64,000 nt of DNA from Gnetum montanum (GCA_015680685.1 MNCI01008035.1:37122-101121), one strand, 5' to 3'; counted from the first letter of the stretch, positions 46,529 to 59,413 are shown. Notes: a model not told the origin generated them from the letters alone. A program made the numbers and translations.

Positions 46529-49500
46529 CTATGAGTCTTCACTTGCACCACCATCCCCTGCCTCAATGGGTCCTGCATTTTCATTTGGATCCTACATAAC
46601 AAAGAAAATAAAACAATCAGTTAGAAATATGACAAAGACATTTATAAAATAAATTATCACACCATAAATAAAAACAAGTGACTAACCCAAGATGGCCTTG
46701 CGTCCATTTCAGGGGGTATCTGATCCATGCTGGCTACGAGGTGTTGCAAGATCTCCTCCTCGGTAATGTTGGTCCAATTCCTGTCTTCCAGATTAGCATT
46801 TGCTACAACTTTCTCCTTTTCTACAGCTATCCATCTCAATGGTCCTAGAGAAAAGGTGGCAATGGTGGTCTCACCTGTAGGAAAATTCATCTCCATTTTG
46901 AGAGATTCATTGATTGCCACCTATTGCATGAACCTGTCATAAGCCTCAAAAGCACCAATAATATCAAGGAATACCTCATAGGTATGCAACTTGATGAAAG
47001 CATCACGATACTATTTACAGTAGCTGGCATGTTCCAATTTATACATGTGTTTGTGATTCTTCTATGCCTACCCCCACTTGTAAACCTTTGCATTGTAATC
47101 CTTCCAATCTTGGTTCTTCTAGGCTAGAAGGTCCATTTGCATGCACTATTTGATTATTTCACACGTGGCTTCATTGTTACGTTGCATGACCATCCAATAT
47201 CTTGCATAGTTGATGACATTTGTGCGTCAACTGCCATCATTGGTGTCTCGGGCCAACAGGAATTCATTCCTGGATTGGAGATCCCCCACCTCAGTAGTTA
47301 GATTAGCCTTCTCCTTCTCGATCCTTTGCACCTGTTTCCAGAGGTCTTCATTTACATGTCTACATTCCCACAGGGAGTGTGCTGAGTACAACGCACATTT
47401 GCTTGCTTCGTCATGTATGTGATGAGGTACTTTGGTTATCTCCTATGGGAATTTGGACATAACGTCAACCTCAACTGCTTTCTTAGGGTTCCACTTGAGG
47501 GGAGAGGCTGCCAACCGCACACAGAAGAGCATTAGTCACAGTGACATAGCGAAACTGTAACAATATAGGAAGCGTAGTGTAGCAACTTTAACTTACCCAC
47601 TTCCGGGTCGATCTTCTTCAGATGGTCGATCATGTCGTCGACCACCCCCTCGATAAAAGTGAATTTTTCGAGGGTTTCAGTCCACGGTCGCAAGAGGATC
47701 GAAGGAGGGCAAGAAGTATCAACAGTGGTATCTGCTGCATGGTAAAACGTGTTAGCCATGGTGGAGAAAACCATGATAAAGCTGATGAACAATGTAAATG
47801 ACAGTGTAAGGCTCCTACCTAGCAAACCTTCAAGGGTGATAGCAGGGGGGGTTGCCCATCGATACACTGTCAAACAAGTGATCAAACTTACCAGCGTCAA
47901 AATGGAGCCCCTCTCCTTCTAGCTAACCTAACAGCGTAGCAACATCCTCAATACTCATATGCCCCTCTGGTACTAAACTACACTTGGTGAAAGGGTCATC
48001 AGCAGATACCTCTTCCTAATTGGTAGGGGCCTCTTCCTCATCGGCTGGGGCCCTTTCTTTGTTAGCAAAGGCCTCCTCTTTATCAATAGGGACCTCTTCC
48101 TCACCAGCTGAGGCCCTTTCTTCTATGGCAGGGGCCACTTCTTCGTTGGCCAGGTCCTTTCCTTTGCAGTTGAAACCTCTCCATCTTCGCTAGTTGCCCC
48201 TGTTCTAGAGCCATCACCTCTTCCTCCCCTTCTTCTTCTTCTTCTTCTGCTAATAAAGCATAATCATAGTAGGCAATATATACCAACTTGAAACAGATGC
48301 TACGTTGTGCAAAGCTACCTAGCGTAGCACAACGTAGAAAGCGTTAACCAAATAATAAAATACACTTACCAATTGGAGGTTGCACTTTGAGAAGTTTGAG
48401 TCACAGCTTCTTCCCCCTATCTTCGTTTGTAAGGGGAGTCTCTTTGACAAGGCAGGACCTCTTACGTTGCAAGCCAGTCTCCACTATTTCTACAATGAGG
48501 TGTTCTACCCTTGTCACGCTACCCATGTTAATGGGAGGTGCCTCTCCCATGCTGTCCTGGGCACGAAAGGTGTGTGTCACCCGATCCCTAGTTGTCATCG
48601 AAAACGATTCCCCAATAGCTTCTAGGGGATCTTGGGATCATGTGGTATGAAAGACTTGCAAAATCCACAGTTTGCAAATTTGATTGCGTCTTGTAGCACC
48701 CAAAAATCATTCTTGTGGACTACCAAGAATTCTACAAAACACCACAGGCAAGCTATAAAGAAGGCATGGTGCACATTGAAACAGGACTCAAGCTTCCCGC
48801 AGAGTTTGACCATTTCAGCCTGCAAGCCTTTGCAAAGCTATTTGGCCCAATTGTAGTGAGTCCCTTCTTCCATGACATCCCTCATTATCCAAGCCTGTTC
48901 AACTCCAAGGATTTTTCCTTGGGAGAGTAGCTTGGGGAAGGCACGGGCGCAGAAGATAGGGTAAATCATTTTGGCCACCCTTAGCCTAACCTTCTCAATG
49001 TAGATCCCCTTTCGGTCCTTTGCTGCCCCTAGCCACTCCTCAGTGTCCCCCTGATGGTTTGCATCTTTTTTAGATTTTTCTGCTATGGGGAGACCATCAG
49101 AAGGGACACCGAAAATATCTGCAAATAGTTGGTCGTTGATTTCAAACACCACCTGTACATCATGAACGCATGTACAGAAGTAGTCAGCCTTCTCGGAGAA
49201 GGAGTTAGCTAGGGAAAGCATTTCGGTAGGCAGGGCACTTGGATTGATGGCCAAAATAAGTCCATAAGCCCAACCTCCTGAAGGTTGTAGATAAGCATGG
49301 CTGGGGCCCCATTGTAGAGCCAACGCTGAGTCTCCTCCACCTCCCTGTACTTGAAAAAGAGGTTAGTTTCATTACACCTGGAGGTGATCATAGTGACCTC
49401 TTGGGATTTCCTCACCACTGTAACAGTTTGCAGAATAAAAAAAGGAAAAAGTTAGCAAAAAAATGATCATCACTCAAACATATAACAACAAATTCATAGT

Positions 49501-51293
49501 TTAGCATACCAGGTTTAAATGACGTGGAAAATGGTGGGAGATCCACTAGCACATCTTCAATGGTGAGCGGCCTGAGGGATGCCCACTCCATATCCAACCA
49601 ACTGGCTTCCTTACACTTTCCATAAAATTGAGAATACTGGGTTGGGTAGGTTTTAAACTCACCCCCAAATTGGCCTATTACGCCAGCGCGCACATTTCCA
49701 ATAGAGGAAAACTCCTGCTAGGCCATCTATGCTAACACCAAGGTATCCGTATCACCGTGAAGACCATTCTTGTCAACATAAAACCTGGCAATACAAATAT
49801 AGTAAACCTTTGTCTAGCGTAACATGGATTACACAACACGATGATATACCTTCACAAAAGTCACCTGTCGGCATAGTAAACGGTCCCAGGTGGGTTCTGA
49901 AAATAGGTTCCCATGTGATGGGCAACGAATAACGTGTTATATAAGTGATAGCATTTATACTCGGCCATGTTCTAGATCCAACTTAAGCATCTCAAGCCTT
50001 TTGGGCGCTGGTTGGAGCCTTTTGCCCGCTCACCCCCAATTGACCCATTAGTCAAAAATTTTAGAATGCCTTGGTTTGCGCCCGGCAATAGTGTTTCTGT
50101 GATTACGACTGATGTCTCTGCTGATAAGTGTGACTGAATGATTACACTAAAATAGCGGAGGAGGAACTTTAAGAAGTCCCATGCGCCCTTCCGGAACCAG
50201 ATTGCCTGCTGCCCCACATATGCATGGGGAGGAGGAACGTTGGCCATTGGTTTACTAAGGGAGCACAAGACTCCTACAATCTTAAGGATAATCAGAATGG
50301 GCTTCAACATGACCTTGCACAACAAAGTGTCAAATGTTAGCACTGTGTTCGGGTAAATTTTACACGTAGTGTAGCGTAATCATCTGTTCACATATAGCAT
50401 AGCATAACCTTTCTTTGCACGTAGCATAGCATGTTCTCCCGATCGTAAATTTTTCTTGAATAGAAAAAAGAGTCAAGCATTATAGGCAATATTACAAAGT
50501 GGCACTTACATCATAGCATAGCCATTAGGCGCCATACTGCGTAACAACACTGGTTGTGCCTTACGGTAATTGTTACACGATACACACTACAACATAATAG
50601 GTATGCAACGTAATAACTACATGTATGCTTAAGGGTGACAACTATGATACGCATAGCGTAGCAAGATAGCGAACGAGCAAGCATAGGCAGATGCATGAAA
50701 ATATGAGAAACATACCCCTATAACAGGCATAGCAACGTAGCAAGAGTAATAGTAAAAAAAAAGTTGCAGCCTTAAGCAACATAGATGAGAGAAAATTTAG
50801 TGTCCCCCCCCCCCATCTCAACGCTATCTTGTTGTACGAAATAATTTGTGCTATGCTATGATTAAGCACGCATCACCCTAACAAATTTCGCGAATAAATA
50901 AACCCTTCTTAAAGATGGTACGTTGTGCCAAGCATGCGCTGCACCACTCAGAATCACCCAAACCCTTGCGACAAGGTAATTGCCATTCTCAACAATGGCG
51001 GTTAAGGTGATGTTGCATGCAACCGTAGCATAGCACCTGTATAGCTACTGTAGTCAACTAGCGGCAGTAACAGCGTGGTGACCAAAAAGATAACCAAAAC
51101 AGTGGCAATGGACACAAATTTCACCACAATAACGATAATAGCATCTGGAAAACAAGGGTAGTGTAGTGACTTACCGAGCAAATGGAGCCTCCTCTCGCAC
51201 TTCAATGTGTGCCTTGGACAGGTGCCCCAAAGTGTCCTTCATCTCGTCTACTTTGGCAAGTCCTTGGTGCTTGCATTTCCCTTTGGGTGCCAT
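46529..51293 (-). pseudogene. Antisense eight-exon gene, copy B
   Basis: Exons on the minus strand: 51293-51175 (MAPKGKCKHQ; 119 nt), 50313-49865, 49784-49510, 49417-48370, 48246-47892, 47731-47597, 47517-46687, 46591-46529 (ends GGASEDS and TAG). Donors read GTAAGT (exons 1, 4, 5, 6), GTGACT (2), GTATGC (3) and GTTAGT (7); acceptors end CAAG, CCAG, ACAG, GCAG, GCAG, GCAG and GTAG. Reading frame is kept across junctions 2/3, 3/4, 5/6, 6/7 and 7/8. Total about 3275 nt. Exon 5 encodes acidic repeats (EEEAPTN, ERASAGEEEV), exon 7 a coiled-coil-like region. Some stops and frameshifts (exons 3, 4, 5, 7) mean it is probably no longer functional. Own TATA box upstream. Family not recognised. Confidence 0.78.
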
Positions 51294-51418
51294 TGTCTTG
51301 CTTGCTCAACTACTACGCTACACTAGTTCGCTCTCTCTCTATGCAATCATGTTACGCTCTGAGTATGGGCTCTAGGCTCTGACAATGAAAATGATAGGTT
51401 TACCAGGGGGTAAACCCC

Positions 51419-51426
51419 TATTTATA
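51419..51426 (-). promoter_or_regulatory. TATA box of the antisense gene, copy B
   Basis: Minus strand reads GGCTATAAATAGGGG, 126 nt before the exon-1 ATG. The same place in A reads CATAAATAGGG. It points away from the LTR promoter direction. Confidence 0.7.
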
Positions 51427-51604
51427 GCCAACACGATAAAATCCTTACCATTTTCATGACTCGATTAATGTGGGACACCCCTTGTAGCGTAGCACTATTG
51501 TGTCATAGTAACACCTTAGCGTAGTGATTGTCTACAGCATAACAGGTGGGCCCACCAAAAATTTTGTTCCATCTTAAATTAACCATCTATCTTTACAATG
51601 TCTA

Positions 51605-52010
51605 CCCATTCACGGTCCGCTAAGACCTTAAACTGGCATTCTTGGTTTACATAGGACGTTAACCTACCATATAGCCTAATGACAGTCCGCAAAGACCTTA
51701 GACTAGCAAATATTAGCTTTTAAAATCTACCTGTTAATGGTCCACAAAGATCTTAAACTAGCAGTTTTAGCTTTCAACTCTACCTAGTAGCAGTCCGCAA
51801 AGACCTTAAACTAGCAATTCTAGCATATGCTTTAACCCGGTCAACAATCTACCATGTCCTATATGGCATCTCACCACTCATTCTGTATCATAAACCAAAT
51901 TATATAATATGTGATGATCCACTACGACCTTAAACTAACAATGTTAGCATTTTTTTTAGGTCTCGATATGGTCCATTAAGACCTTAAACTAGTAGCTTCA
52001 ACTTGCAAAT
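51605..52010 (+). repeat. Hairpin array 2 of element B
   Basis: Units include GGTC-CGCTAA-GACC, AGTC-CGCAAA-GACC (twice), GGTC-CACAAA-GATC, GATC-CACTAC-GACC and GGTC-CATTAA-GACC, each followed by TTAAACTAGC or a near form. Confidence 0.82.
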
Positions 52011-52088
52011 TTTACATAGTGATTGATGATTATTTTATGTTGTATTGTTACTTTACAAACATTCATTACATGTTGTTGCTACAAACAN

Positions 52089-54235
52089 ATTGGCCTGAAC
52101 ATTTGGTCCAAGCCTTAGACTTAGAGGCCAGGGATCTGACCGAGGACCCTCTCATTAAAGCACCTGTAACTACATCCAGGGGGAAAATAAAGACATTAAA
52201 ACTTGGCTCCCTCCTAGATCCACAAATACAAAAGGATGTATCTAAGGTTCTCCAAAACAACATTAAAGTATTCATGTGGTCCTATAATGACATTCCGGGC
52301 TTAGACCCATAGCTCATACAACATAACATTATCTTAGTTAAACAAAAGGCTCAAAAAATTAAATTGGAAATCGCACTAGCCGTACGTGATGAAATTACCA
52401 AGTTGTATCAAGCAGGCTTCATCCACACGGTCGATTACTTGGAGTGGGTATCGAACATCATTGTAGTCTCCAAGAAAATGGGAGGTATACAAATTGGTAT
52501 AGACTTTCGAGATCTGAAAAAAGAAATGATTAAAGATGACTTCCCATTACCAAGTGTTGATCAACTTATTGACACTACGATTGGTCATGCTTTACTATCC
52601 TTTATGAATGGGTTCTTAGGTTATAATCAAATACGCATCAATCCTAAGCATCAGTTAACAACTACTTTCATCACCCCTTGGGGAACCTTTTGTTACACTA
52701 TGATGCCCTTTGGTCTCAAAAATGTTGGAGCAACCTATCCACGAACCATGATGTACATATTCAGCAACTACCTCTTAGAGAGACTAAACAATTACGTGGA
52801 TGACATAGCAATCAAGTCTAAGAGAGCTACTAATCATCCCACTGATCTAGATGTAGTCCTCAAGCGTTTTCACAAGCATGACTTGCATCCCAATCCAAAG
52901 AAATGTGTTTTCGAAGTAAAAATCGAATGCATGCTAGGGTTTGTAGTATCGGAAGCTGGAATACGAGTGGACCCTAACAAAGTTAAGGCCATCGTTAACC
53001 TAGCACCTCCTACCAACCTTAAAGAATTATGTGAGTTGCAAGGTAGAATATAGTTTATCAGAAGGTTTGTAGCAAAGTTGACCGACAAGTTACACCCCAT
53101 GCAACACTTACTAAAGAAGGGGGTCAACTTCAAGTGGACGGCACAGTGTCAACAAGCCTTCGATGACTTAAAGAAAGAGCTTTTGCATCTTCCAATTGTT
53201 TAACCATCATAGAGGGATAAGCCTTTCTACATCTACCTTGCCACTTCGGACACGTCTGTCGTAGCATAGTTGTGTCAGAAGAGAGATGACGGCTCCAAAA
53301 TCCTAGTTTGTTACTTAAGCCATACACTGATAGCTTATGAGGCAAAGTACAACGAAGTAGAAAGAAATTATCTTACCCTAGTATTTGCGCTTAAAAAGTG
53401 GAGACATTACCTATCCCGTAGCAAGGTTAATATTATATGCAAGAGCAATGTACTTCAAGCTATCACAAACAATTTATACAAAAGTAGCAGGATAGCCCGA
53501 TGGAAATCTATAACAACAGAATTCGATTTACACTATGTAGCCCAATCATCAACGAAAGGACAAGCAATAGCTACGCAACTCACAACCTCACCCATCGATG
53601 ATCAGACAACCATAGAGCTGGAATTCCTTGACGAATATGTTCACCGCATCAACCTTGTACCATTATACTTCGAAGCTACTTTGCATTTGAACATTGCCTC
53701 AACCACACGAGGTGGTAGTGCTGCTACTGTCATTACATTCCCCTCCGGGGACATTCGACCTTTCACTTACCATTTTACGTTCCTTTGTACAAACAACATA
53801 GCTAAGTATGAAGGACTCCTTAGGGGCCTTTAAGCAACCCAGGAATTAAAGATCCAAAATTTGGTAGTTCGAGGCGATTCCCAACTCTATGCTTGTAAAG
53901 CTTCACATTTACAGCCTTATTGTGACTTGGCCAAGTGTTTGCTGAAATAGTTTACAATGATAGACATCCAACATGTGCCATGCAACAAGAACACTATAGC
54001 AGATGCCTTAGCCACACTAGCGTTAAACGTGCCACCACACCTGTTCACAACTTTACCTGCTTTGATAACGAAGTGCACAGACCCTATCACTCAAGTGGTA
54101 CACGTCACCTCTGTAAGTGCTACCAATGCCCAAGAGTGGTATGCTAATGTTAAAGCCTTCCTTCAACATGGCGAACCCCCACACAGCTTAACATCTGCTC
54201 AAAAGGATGCAATTCGAAAGCAAGCCTGACAGTAT
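52089..54235 (+). pseudogene. Element B reverse transcriptase and RNase H regions
   Basis: The start is lost at the N (52088). Then WPEHLVQALDLEARD, VFMWSYNDIPGLDP, a TAG, WVSNIIVVSKKMGG, FPLPSVDQLIDTT, MPFGLKNVGATYP and YVDD at about 52795 follow. LLERLNNYVDD shows what A lost to a stop. The first RNase H region ends VERNYLTLVFALKKWRHY. The second, archaeal-like RNase H is poorer than in A: the FDDAST position reads LNIAST and about 50 nt around the third motif are missing. ADALATLALN is kept. Confidence 0.87.
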
Positions 54236-54282
54236 GTCCTTATAGGAGATAATAACTTATGCAAACGCTCCTTTGATGGGAT

Positions 54283-55377
54283 TTGCTAACTTGCGTTAGT
54301 GGGGAAGAAGCACATAAAATCGTTAACAAGGTCCATGAAGGACTATGTGGAGGACACATAGCTCCTAGGGCTATGGCAGCAAAAATCAGATGCCTAGGAT
54401 ATTACTGGCCTTGCATGGAACAAGATTGCCTTGCCAAAGTTAGGACGTGTGATACATGCCAATGTCATGCAAATCTTATACCTGTTTCACCTACTGAATT
54501 TCATCCTACACAAATTACGTGGCCATTCCAACGATGGGGGCTAGATATCATAGGACCCATCACACCTAAGTCTTCCACAGGACATAGCTTCATCATCACT
54601 CCCACCAAGTACTTCACAAAGTGGGTAGAGGCTATCCCCCTTAAGAAAACTACATCTCAACAGGTTTGTCACTTTATCTTAGACAACATAGTAACAAGGT
54701 TTGGTCTTTCGATGACTATTGTGATAGACAGCGGGCCACAGTTTAGTAGCGTAGAAACCAAAACCTTTTGCAGCAACCTTGGCATCAAGTAATCCTTTTC
54801 GTCGTCATACTACTCGTAGGCAAATAGCTAGGCAGAGGCAATAAACAAGGCCATCATCAACTTGCTCAAAATGATGCTTAGCAATAGTAAGAGGTGATGG
54901 CATGAGCAAATCCTCTACGTGCTGTGGGCTTATCATATGACATGTAGAACGACCACAGGTAAGACTCCTTATAGCCTAGTCTACGAATTTGAAGTAGTGT
55001 TATCTCTTGAATTTTAAGTACCATCACTTCGGATGATCCTTTCAAGCATCGTGAATAAGGCCCAGAACAACGAGTTAAGGATCATTGACCTCGACTCCAC
55101 AGAGGGGGAGCATGCTCAAAAACTTGGTCATATTGAACGGTACCAAGATAAGCAGTGGCAAAAGCATCATTCCAATCTATATCGATGACCAATAAAAAAA
55201 GGGGACCTGGTCCTCAAAGCTGTTCGTGACCATGTAAACAAGTTCTTAGCAAACTGGGAAGGTCCATTCATAGTCACAAAAGCCTATGAGAATGGAGCCT
55301 TCAAACTAGCAATCATGGATGGAAAAGAGTTTGCAAATCCCATGAACCACATGTACTTCAAGCCATACTACGTCTGA
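54283..55377 (+). pseudogene. Element B integrase
   Basis: HEGLCGGH and CDTCQCH zinc-binding part, then RWGLDIIGPITPKS (first catalytic Asp), VIDSGPQFSS (second Asp) and INKAIINLL after the Glu region, tail ending KPYYV at TGA 55375. Stops at about 54790, 54820, 54895 and 55015 occur; those before SFSS, before WHEQ and before VPSLR coincide with stops in A. Confidence 0.85.
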
Positions 55378-55394
55378 TGCGAAAGCAAGGTAAG

Positions 55395-55740
55395 CAAAGA
55401 TAGTCTGCTATGACTATAAACTGGCACAGATAGTCCGCTATGACGTAAAACTGACACAGATAGTCTGTTATGACTATAAATTGGCACAGATAGTCTGCTA
55501 TGACTATAAACTGGCACAAACAATATGCTATGACATAAAACTGGCAAAGGATGTCTGCTATGACAAAAAAATTAGCATAAACGGTCCACTATGACCTTAA
55601 ATTGGCCCATCCACCATCTGCTACGACAATAAACTAGCACAGTTGTCTGTTAGGACCTTAAACTAGCACATTGCGGTTTGCTGGGACCTTAAACCAGTAC
55701 ATCTGATGGTCTACCAAGACCTTAAATTGAGTTCACAGCA
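55395..55740 (+). repeat. Hairpin array 3 of element B
   Basis: About eleven units with spacing near 30 bp: AGTC-TGCTAT-GACT (several), GTC-CGCTAT-GAC, GGTC-CACTAT-GACC, GGTT-TGCTGG-GACC, GGTC-TACCAA-GACC, followed by ATAAACTGGCA or TTAAACTAGCA. Confidence 0.82.
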
Positions 55741-57112
55741 CAACGTTCTCAGCTTGCATCCATGATCTCACAAAAAAGCGAGCATGCACAGTGCCAACAC
55801 AAGGTGGGATGTTGCAGTTCCAGAATGCGATTCACGATGATAAGAAAACATCCTCTGGAACATATGCAACGCCACTGCCCCTGGCATCTTATTGATCCTT
55901 TGGAGATGTCATCTGACATCTTGCAGACCTTTCGGAGCTACCACTAACATAGCCCGTCGCCCTGGTAGTAGGTCCTATCGTCAATGCTTACCACTGGAGT
56001 CCCAGCACTATTGTGACATAGCCAGAAAGTTGCTACCCTCTAGCCCCCGCCATCATCCGAGCTCAAAAGACATTCAGCTGCTAGGTTTCTCAGCTTACAA
56101 CTGAATTGCATGATGTTTGCCGTGGGCAGGAACTCCTAAGCACTCGCATCACCGCAACTCCTAGCCTCCTTGGTGCCAACCCCTTTAGTCTGCTACTGCT
56201 AGAACCGCTACTGGCCTTCTTGGTTTGGACGTCGCATGCTTCAGCAATAATACTCCCTACTTCAGCAGTGTTTAAAGTAAGTGGGATTCTGCCATTACCT
56301 CATTTCATGGTTATGCTTTTCTAGTCTGCTTTTTGTTGTGTTTGCAAGATATAGGCCAAGATGGCGTCGGTCAGAGATGGGTTTTGCAAGGAGGACAGGA
56401 CACTACATCATTACGAGGTGACCGTTCTGACTAGCTTGGCTACTTGGGAGTGCACATCCCACCCTTTCTCTTAACCTTCTTCACCTCGTTTCTCACACCC
56501 ATAGTTTCCCATTTCACATCTATTTTACAAGCTTGCCCGATGCATATAAAGCCCTTCCACATGCTCAATCGCAAAGTCCATGATGCACGTAACATAGCTT
56601 GCTACATGGGAAGCACCTGTAGGCAGGTTAAAGCCCCACATAGATGTAACACAAATCATCTCAGGGAGGAAACACCTATCCTGCAACAATAAGGTTTTTT
56701 ACAAGTGAACGTGGTTAAACAGCAGAAGAAAAACGCAAAAGAATAAAAGAGAAAAAGAGCTAAAAGAAAAAAGAGGCGTGCCCAAAACAAATGACACATC
56801 AGTTGTTTCACAACGACCATCTCTAAGCATTCCAACGAGAGGTTAGAAGCCAGCAAAAGAAAGATGCCCATGCGTACCGACTCCCTCACAAGCACTCCGA
56901 CAAGGGACCACACTATGTTACATATTTTCCTTTCCTGAACCTATCCCCTCAAATCCATCCTTTCCCCCTTTCCCTACACGACTAACTTGATACTCCCAAG
57001 CACAGCAAAGCAACATCTGAGCGACCACTAGAGAGCGATGTTGGCATCTTGTCTTTCATGGTGTTTCGTATTCTTTGTTGACGTCTCTTGGGAAGATCCT
57101 CCAGACGGTGAC
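55741..57112 (+). other. Element B 3' non-coding region
   Basis: Parallel to 25391-26456 in A. Short frames only, no domain seen. Confidence 0.5.
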
Positions 57113-57125
57113 AAAGAGGAGCTAG
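57113..57125 (+). other. Element B polypurine tract
   Basis: AAAGAGGAGCTAG directly before the 3' LTR; degraded relative to A. Confidence 0.6.
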
Positions 57126-58950
57126 TGAAACATCATAAAATTTCAGGACACTCATGCTTCAATAGAGTCTTGGAATTTGGGCAAGGATTTCCACAAGTGC
57201 AGCGTCATGATGGGTCAACAGAATGGTGTAGGCACCAAGGATAGACTATACAGTCTAGCAAGTTTTCTATCTCTAGGGCTGGCAAGCCTGCCAAACTCTC
57301 CAGCCTGCCCAACCAGGCAATTGACCTGGCTGGCAGTCTACCCAAGGACCATGCTAGGAGTTGTCGAAAGTATTTAGGATGAGAAAAACAGTTTGGCAAG
57401 TTTTCTAGCATAGAAATCTGCTATGCTACACTACATTGCGTAGCATAGTAAGCCTTGAAGAGATCAATTAAGTCTCCAAGATGTAAGTTGATGACAAGTT
57501 GGTCTTTCAAAGCATTTGCCCATGTTGCAAACGTCAAGCAAACTTGCTCCACCAACATAGGATGCTACGATATGCTACGCTATGCAATGTAGCAGAGCGT
57601 AATAGGGACAAAGTGCACAAAGGCCCCCCCTTTGCCAAGTGACTCCAACAAGAAGATTGCACTTGAAAATGCTTTAGCCTCCAAAATTGGTTGTCCCACT
57701 TAGCCCTCAGGCCTCGAGCAAGATTTCTTGGTAAATTGAACAAGGAAGCATGATACACTGGCTGCTACGTTGTGCTACGCTACATAGAATAGCATAGCAT
57801 AGCATAGCAACGATGCAAAAAATGACAGAAATGTTCCAAAGATGAATTTAGCAAGTCCAAAGGCTTTTCGACATGGAGGACAAAAGTTGCAGTTGTTTGC
57901 CTGACCAAGCCTCACACAAATGCTCTCGACTCCTATGCAAGTTTTCTGTCAATAATGATGGCTATGCTATGCTACGCTACGTAGCATAGCACAGCATAGC
58001 GAGTAGTTACTTACGCTATGCCAATGTGCTGAATAACGTGGGTAGTGCAACACTGGCATGAAGGCATCAAGACATCTTCAGTTAGCTCTATAACTTGTTG
58101 GCAATTATTATTCTCGACCTGATATCTCTTTGGTGAACAAAATCGGCAAGTCTGCTTCATTTTTCATGCCCCTGGTCAATTCCCAAAAATTGTTCGTACA
58201 CTTAACCCTGCTTGCAAGAGTAGGGAATACGTAGTCCTAGAGCATAGGCACCATTTTGCTTGCATTGTTGGCACACTGGATTTTGGCACATATCTTTTCA
58301 ACAGTATGGTCATAGCGTAACAAAGCTCACCTCCAACATCGCACACCTACATAGTACAACCATGTCTACACCTTATGGGGCCCATGACACATGGCATCCA
58401 GACCATGTTTTTCTCTTGCTCCTAGCCCTATAAATACTCTGTCAAACAACACTCGAAGGGTTGGCTGGGGTGGTGATTGGCTTCCAAGTTGGCTTTTGGA
58501 GAGCATAGTTGGCTATTTTTTAGCACTCTTCTTGGCTTTGAGTTTGTTGGTTGGCTCTACAGTTCAGAGATTTGCAACCATACTACTATGTGTAAGTTGT
58601 GCCTCTTCTGTGTTGCGTGTTCTGTTGTACACCTTTTAGCAAAGCAAAGGATCAAACCTGTAACCTTAGGGTGGTGCACTTTCTCACCCAAGTCTGTCTT
58701 GCTATTTGCTTACTATCATCATTGTTTTGCACTATTTTCATTGCGTTACATTTATTGATCGTCGATTTACTTTGCTTGTCTGGCTTCCGAAACAAACGTT
58801 TAAGAAAGGTTAAGATACACTAATTAAGTCCCTGTTTGCTCGAACAAACCGTTTAGGGCATTCCGCTTCCGTTTCTCTCCAACACGACCCTCGCACGGAT
58901 TTGGGGTTAAACTATTCGCCCAGCAACCTCTTGGTGTTCCAGCCACCGAC
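57126..58950 (+). repeat. Element B 3' LTR, interrupted by element C
   Basis: Collinear with 40107-41929, TATA box at 58429-58436. It stops at CCACCGAC where the 5' LTR continues with ATTTTCGGTTGCAACA. Element C begins at the next base. Confidence 0.9.
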
Positions 58951-59099
58951 TGAAACACCACAAAATTTGGAGCTTAGTACTATTCAACACCGAGCAGGTC
59001 CTGGCAACCCATAGGCATGCACAAGCTTCCCTGACGCCGAATGAGGTGACTTTAGAGAGCTTTGAAGATCAAAAGTGCAGATTTTCACTAAGTGTCGAC

Positions 59100-59345
59100 A
59101 GCGTATACGCCAGCATCTGATAGCGTATACGCCCAGCGTATAAGTCGGCATCGGACAGCGTATACGCCAGCATCTAACAGCGTATACGCCCAGCGTATAC
59201 GTCGGCATCGGACAGCGTATACGCCAGCATCCGACAGCGTATACGCCCGGCGTATACACCAGCATCGAACAGCAGCGCCAACAGCATATACGCCCAGCAT
59301 ATACGTCAGCATCAATCCGCCAGCATCCGACAGCGTATACGCCAG
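59100..59345 (+). repeat. Palindrome array GCGTATACGC in the C LTR
   Basis: Seven perfect copies and about five near copies of the 10-bp palindrome GCGTATACGC. They are arranged in a higher unit of about 57 bp that starts near 59102, 59159 and 59216. The array lies just before the TATA box. Confidence 0.85.
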
Positions 59346-59413
59346 CAAATGTAACATACAGCCGATCAACACGCCACGTGTCTCCCAACCCGATTTTCCT
59401 GGTAAGACCCCAC

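Larger units (their letters stand above)
40107..58950 (+). mobile_element. Element B: Tat/Ogre-like gypsy element, sister of A, 3' LTR interrupted
   Basis: Same order as element A, with clearly diverged sequence. The 5' LTR begins TGAAACACCAT at 40107, preceded by CTTAT, the presumed target duplication. The 3' LTR starts at 57126 and is interrupted at 58950 by element C; its last ~15 bp and the second CTTAT should lie beyond the window. Visible length is 18,844 bp. In several places (antisense gene promoter and splice sites, integrase motifs) B is better preserved than A. Confidence 0.9.
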
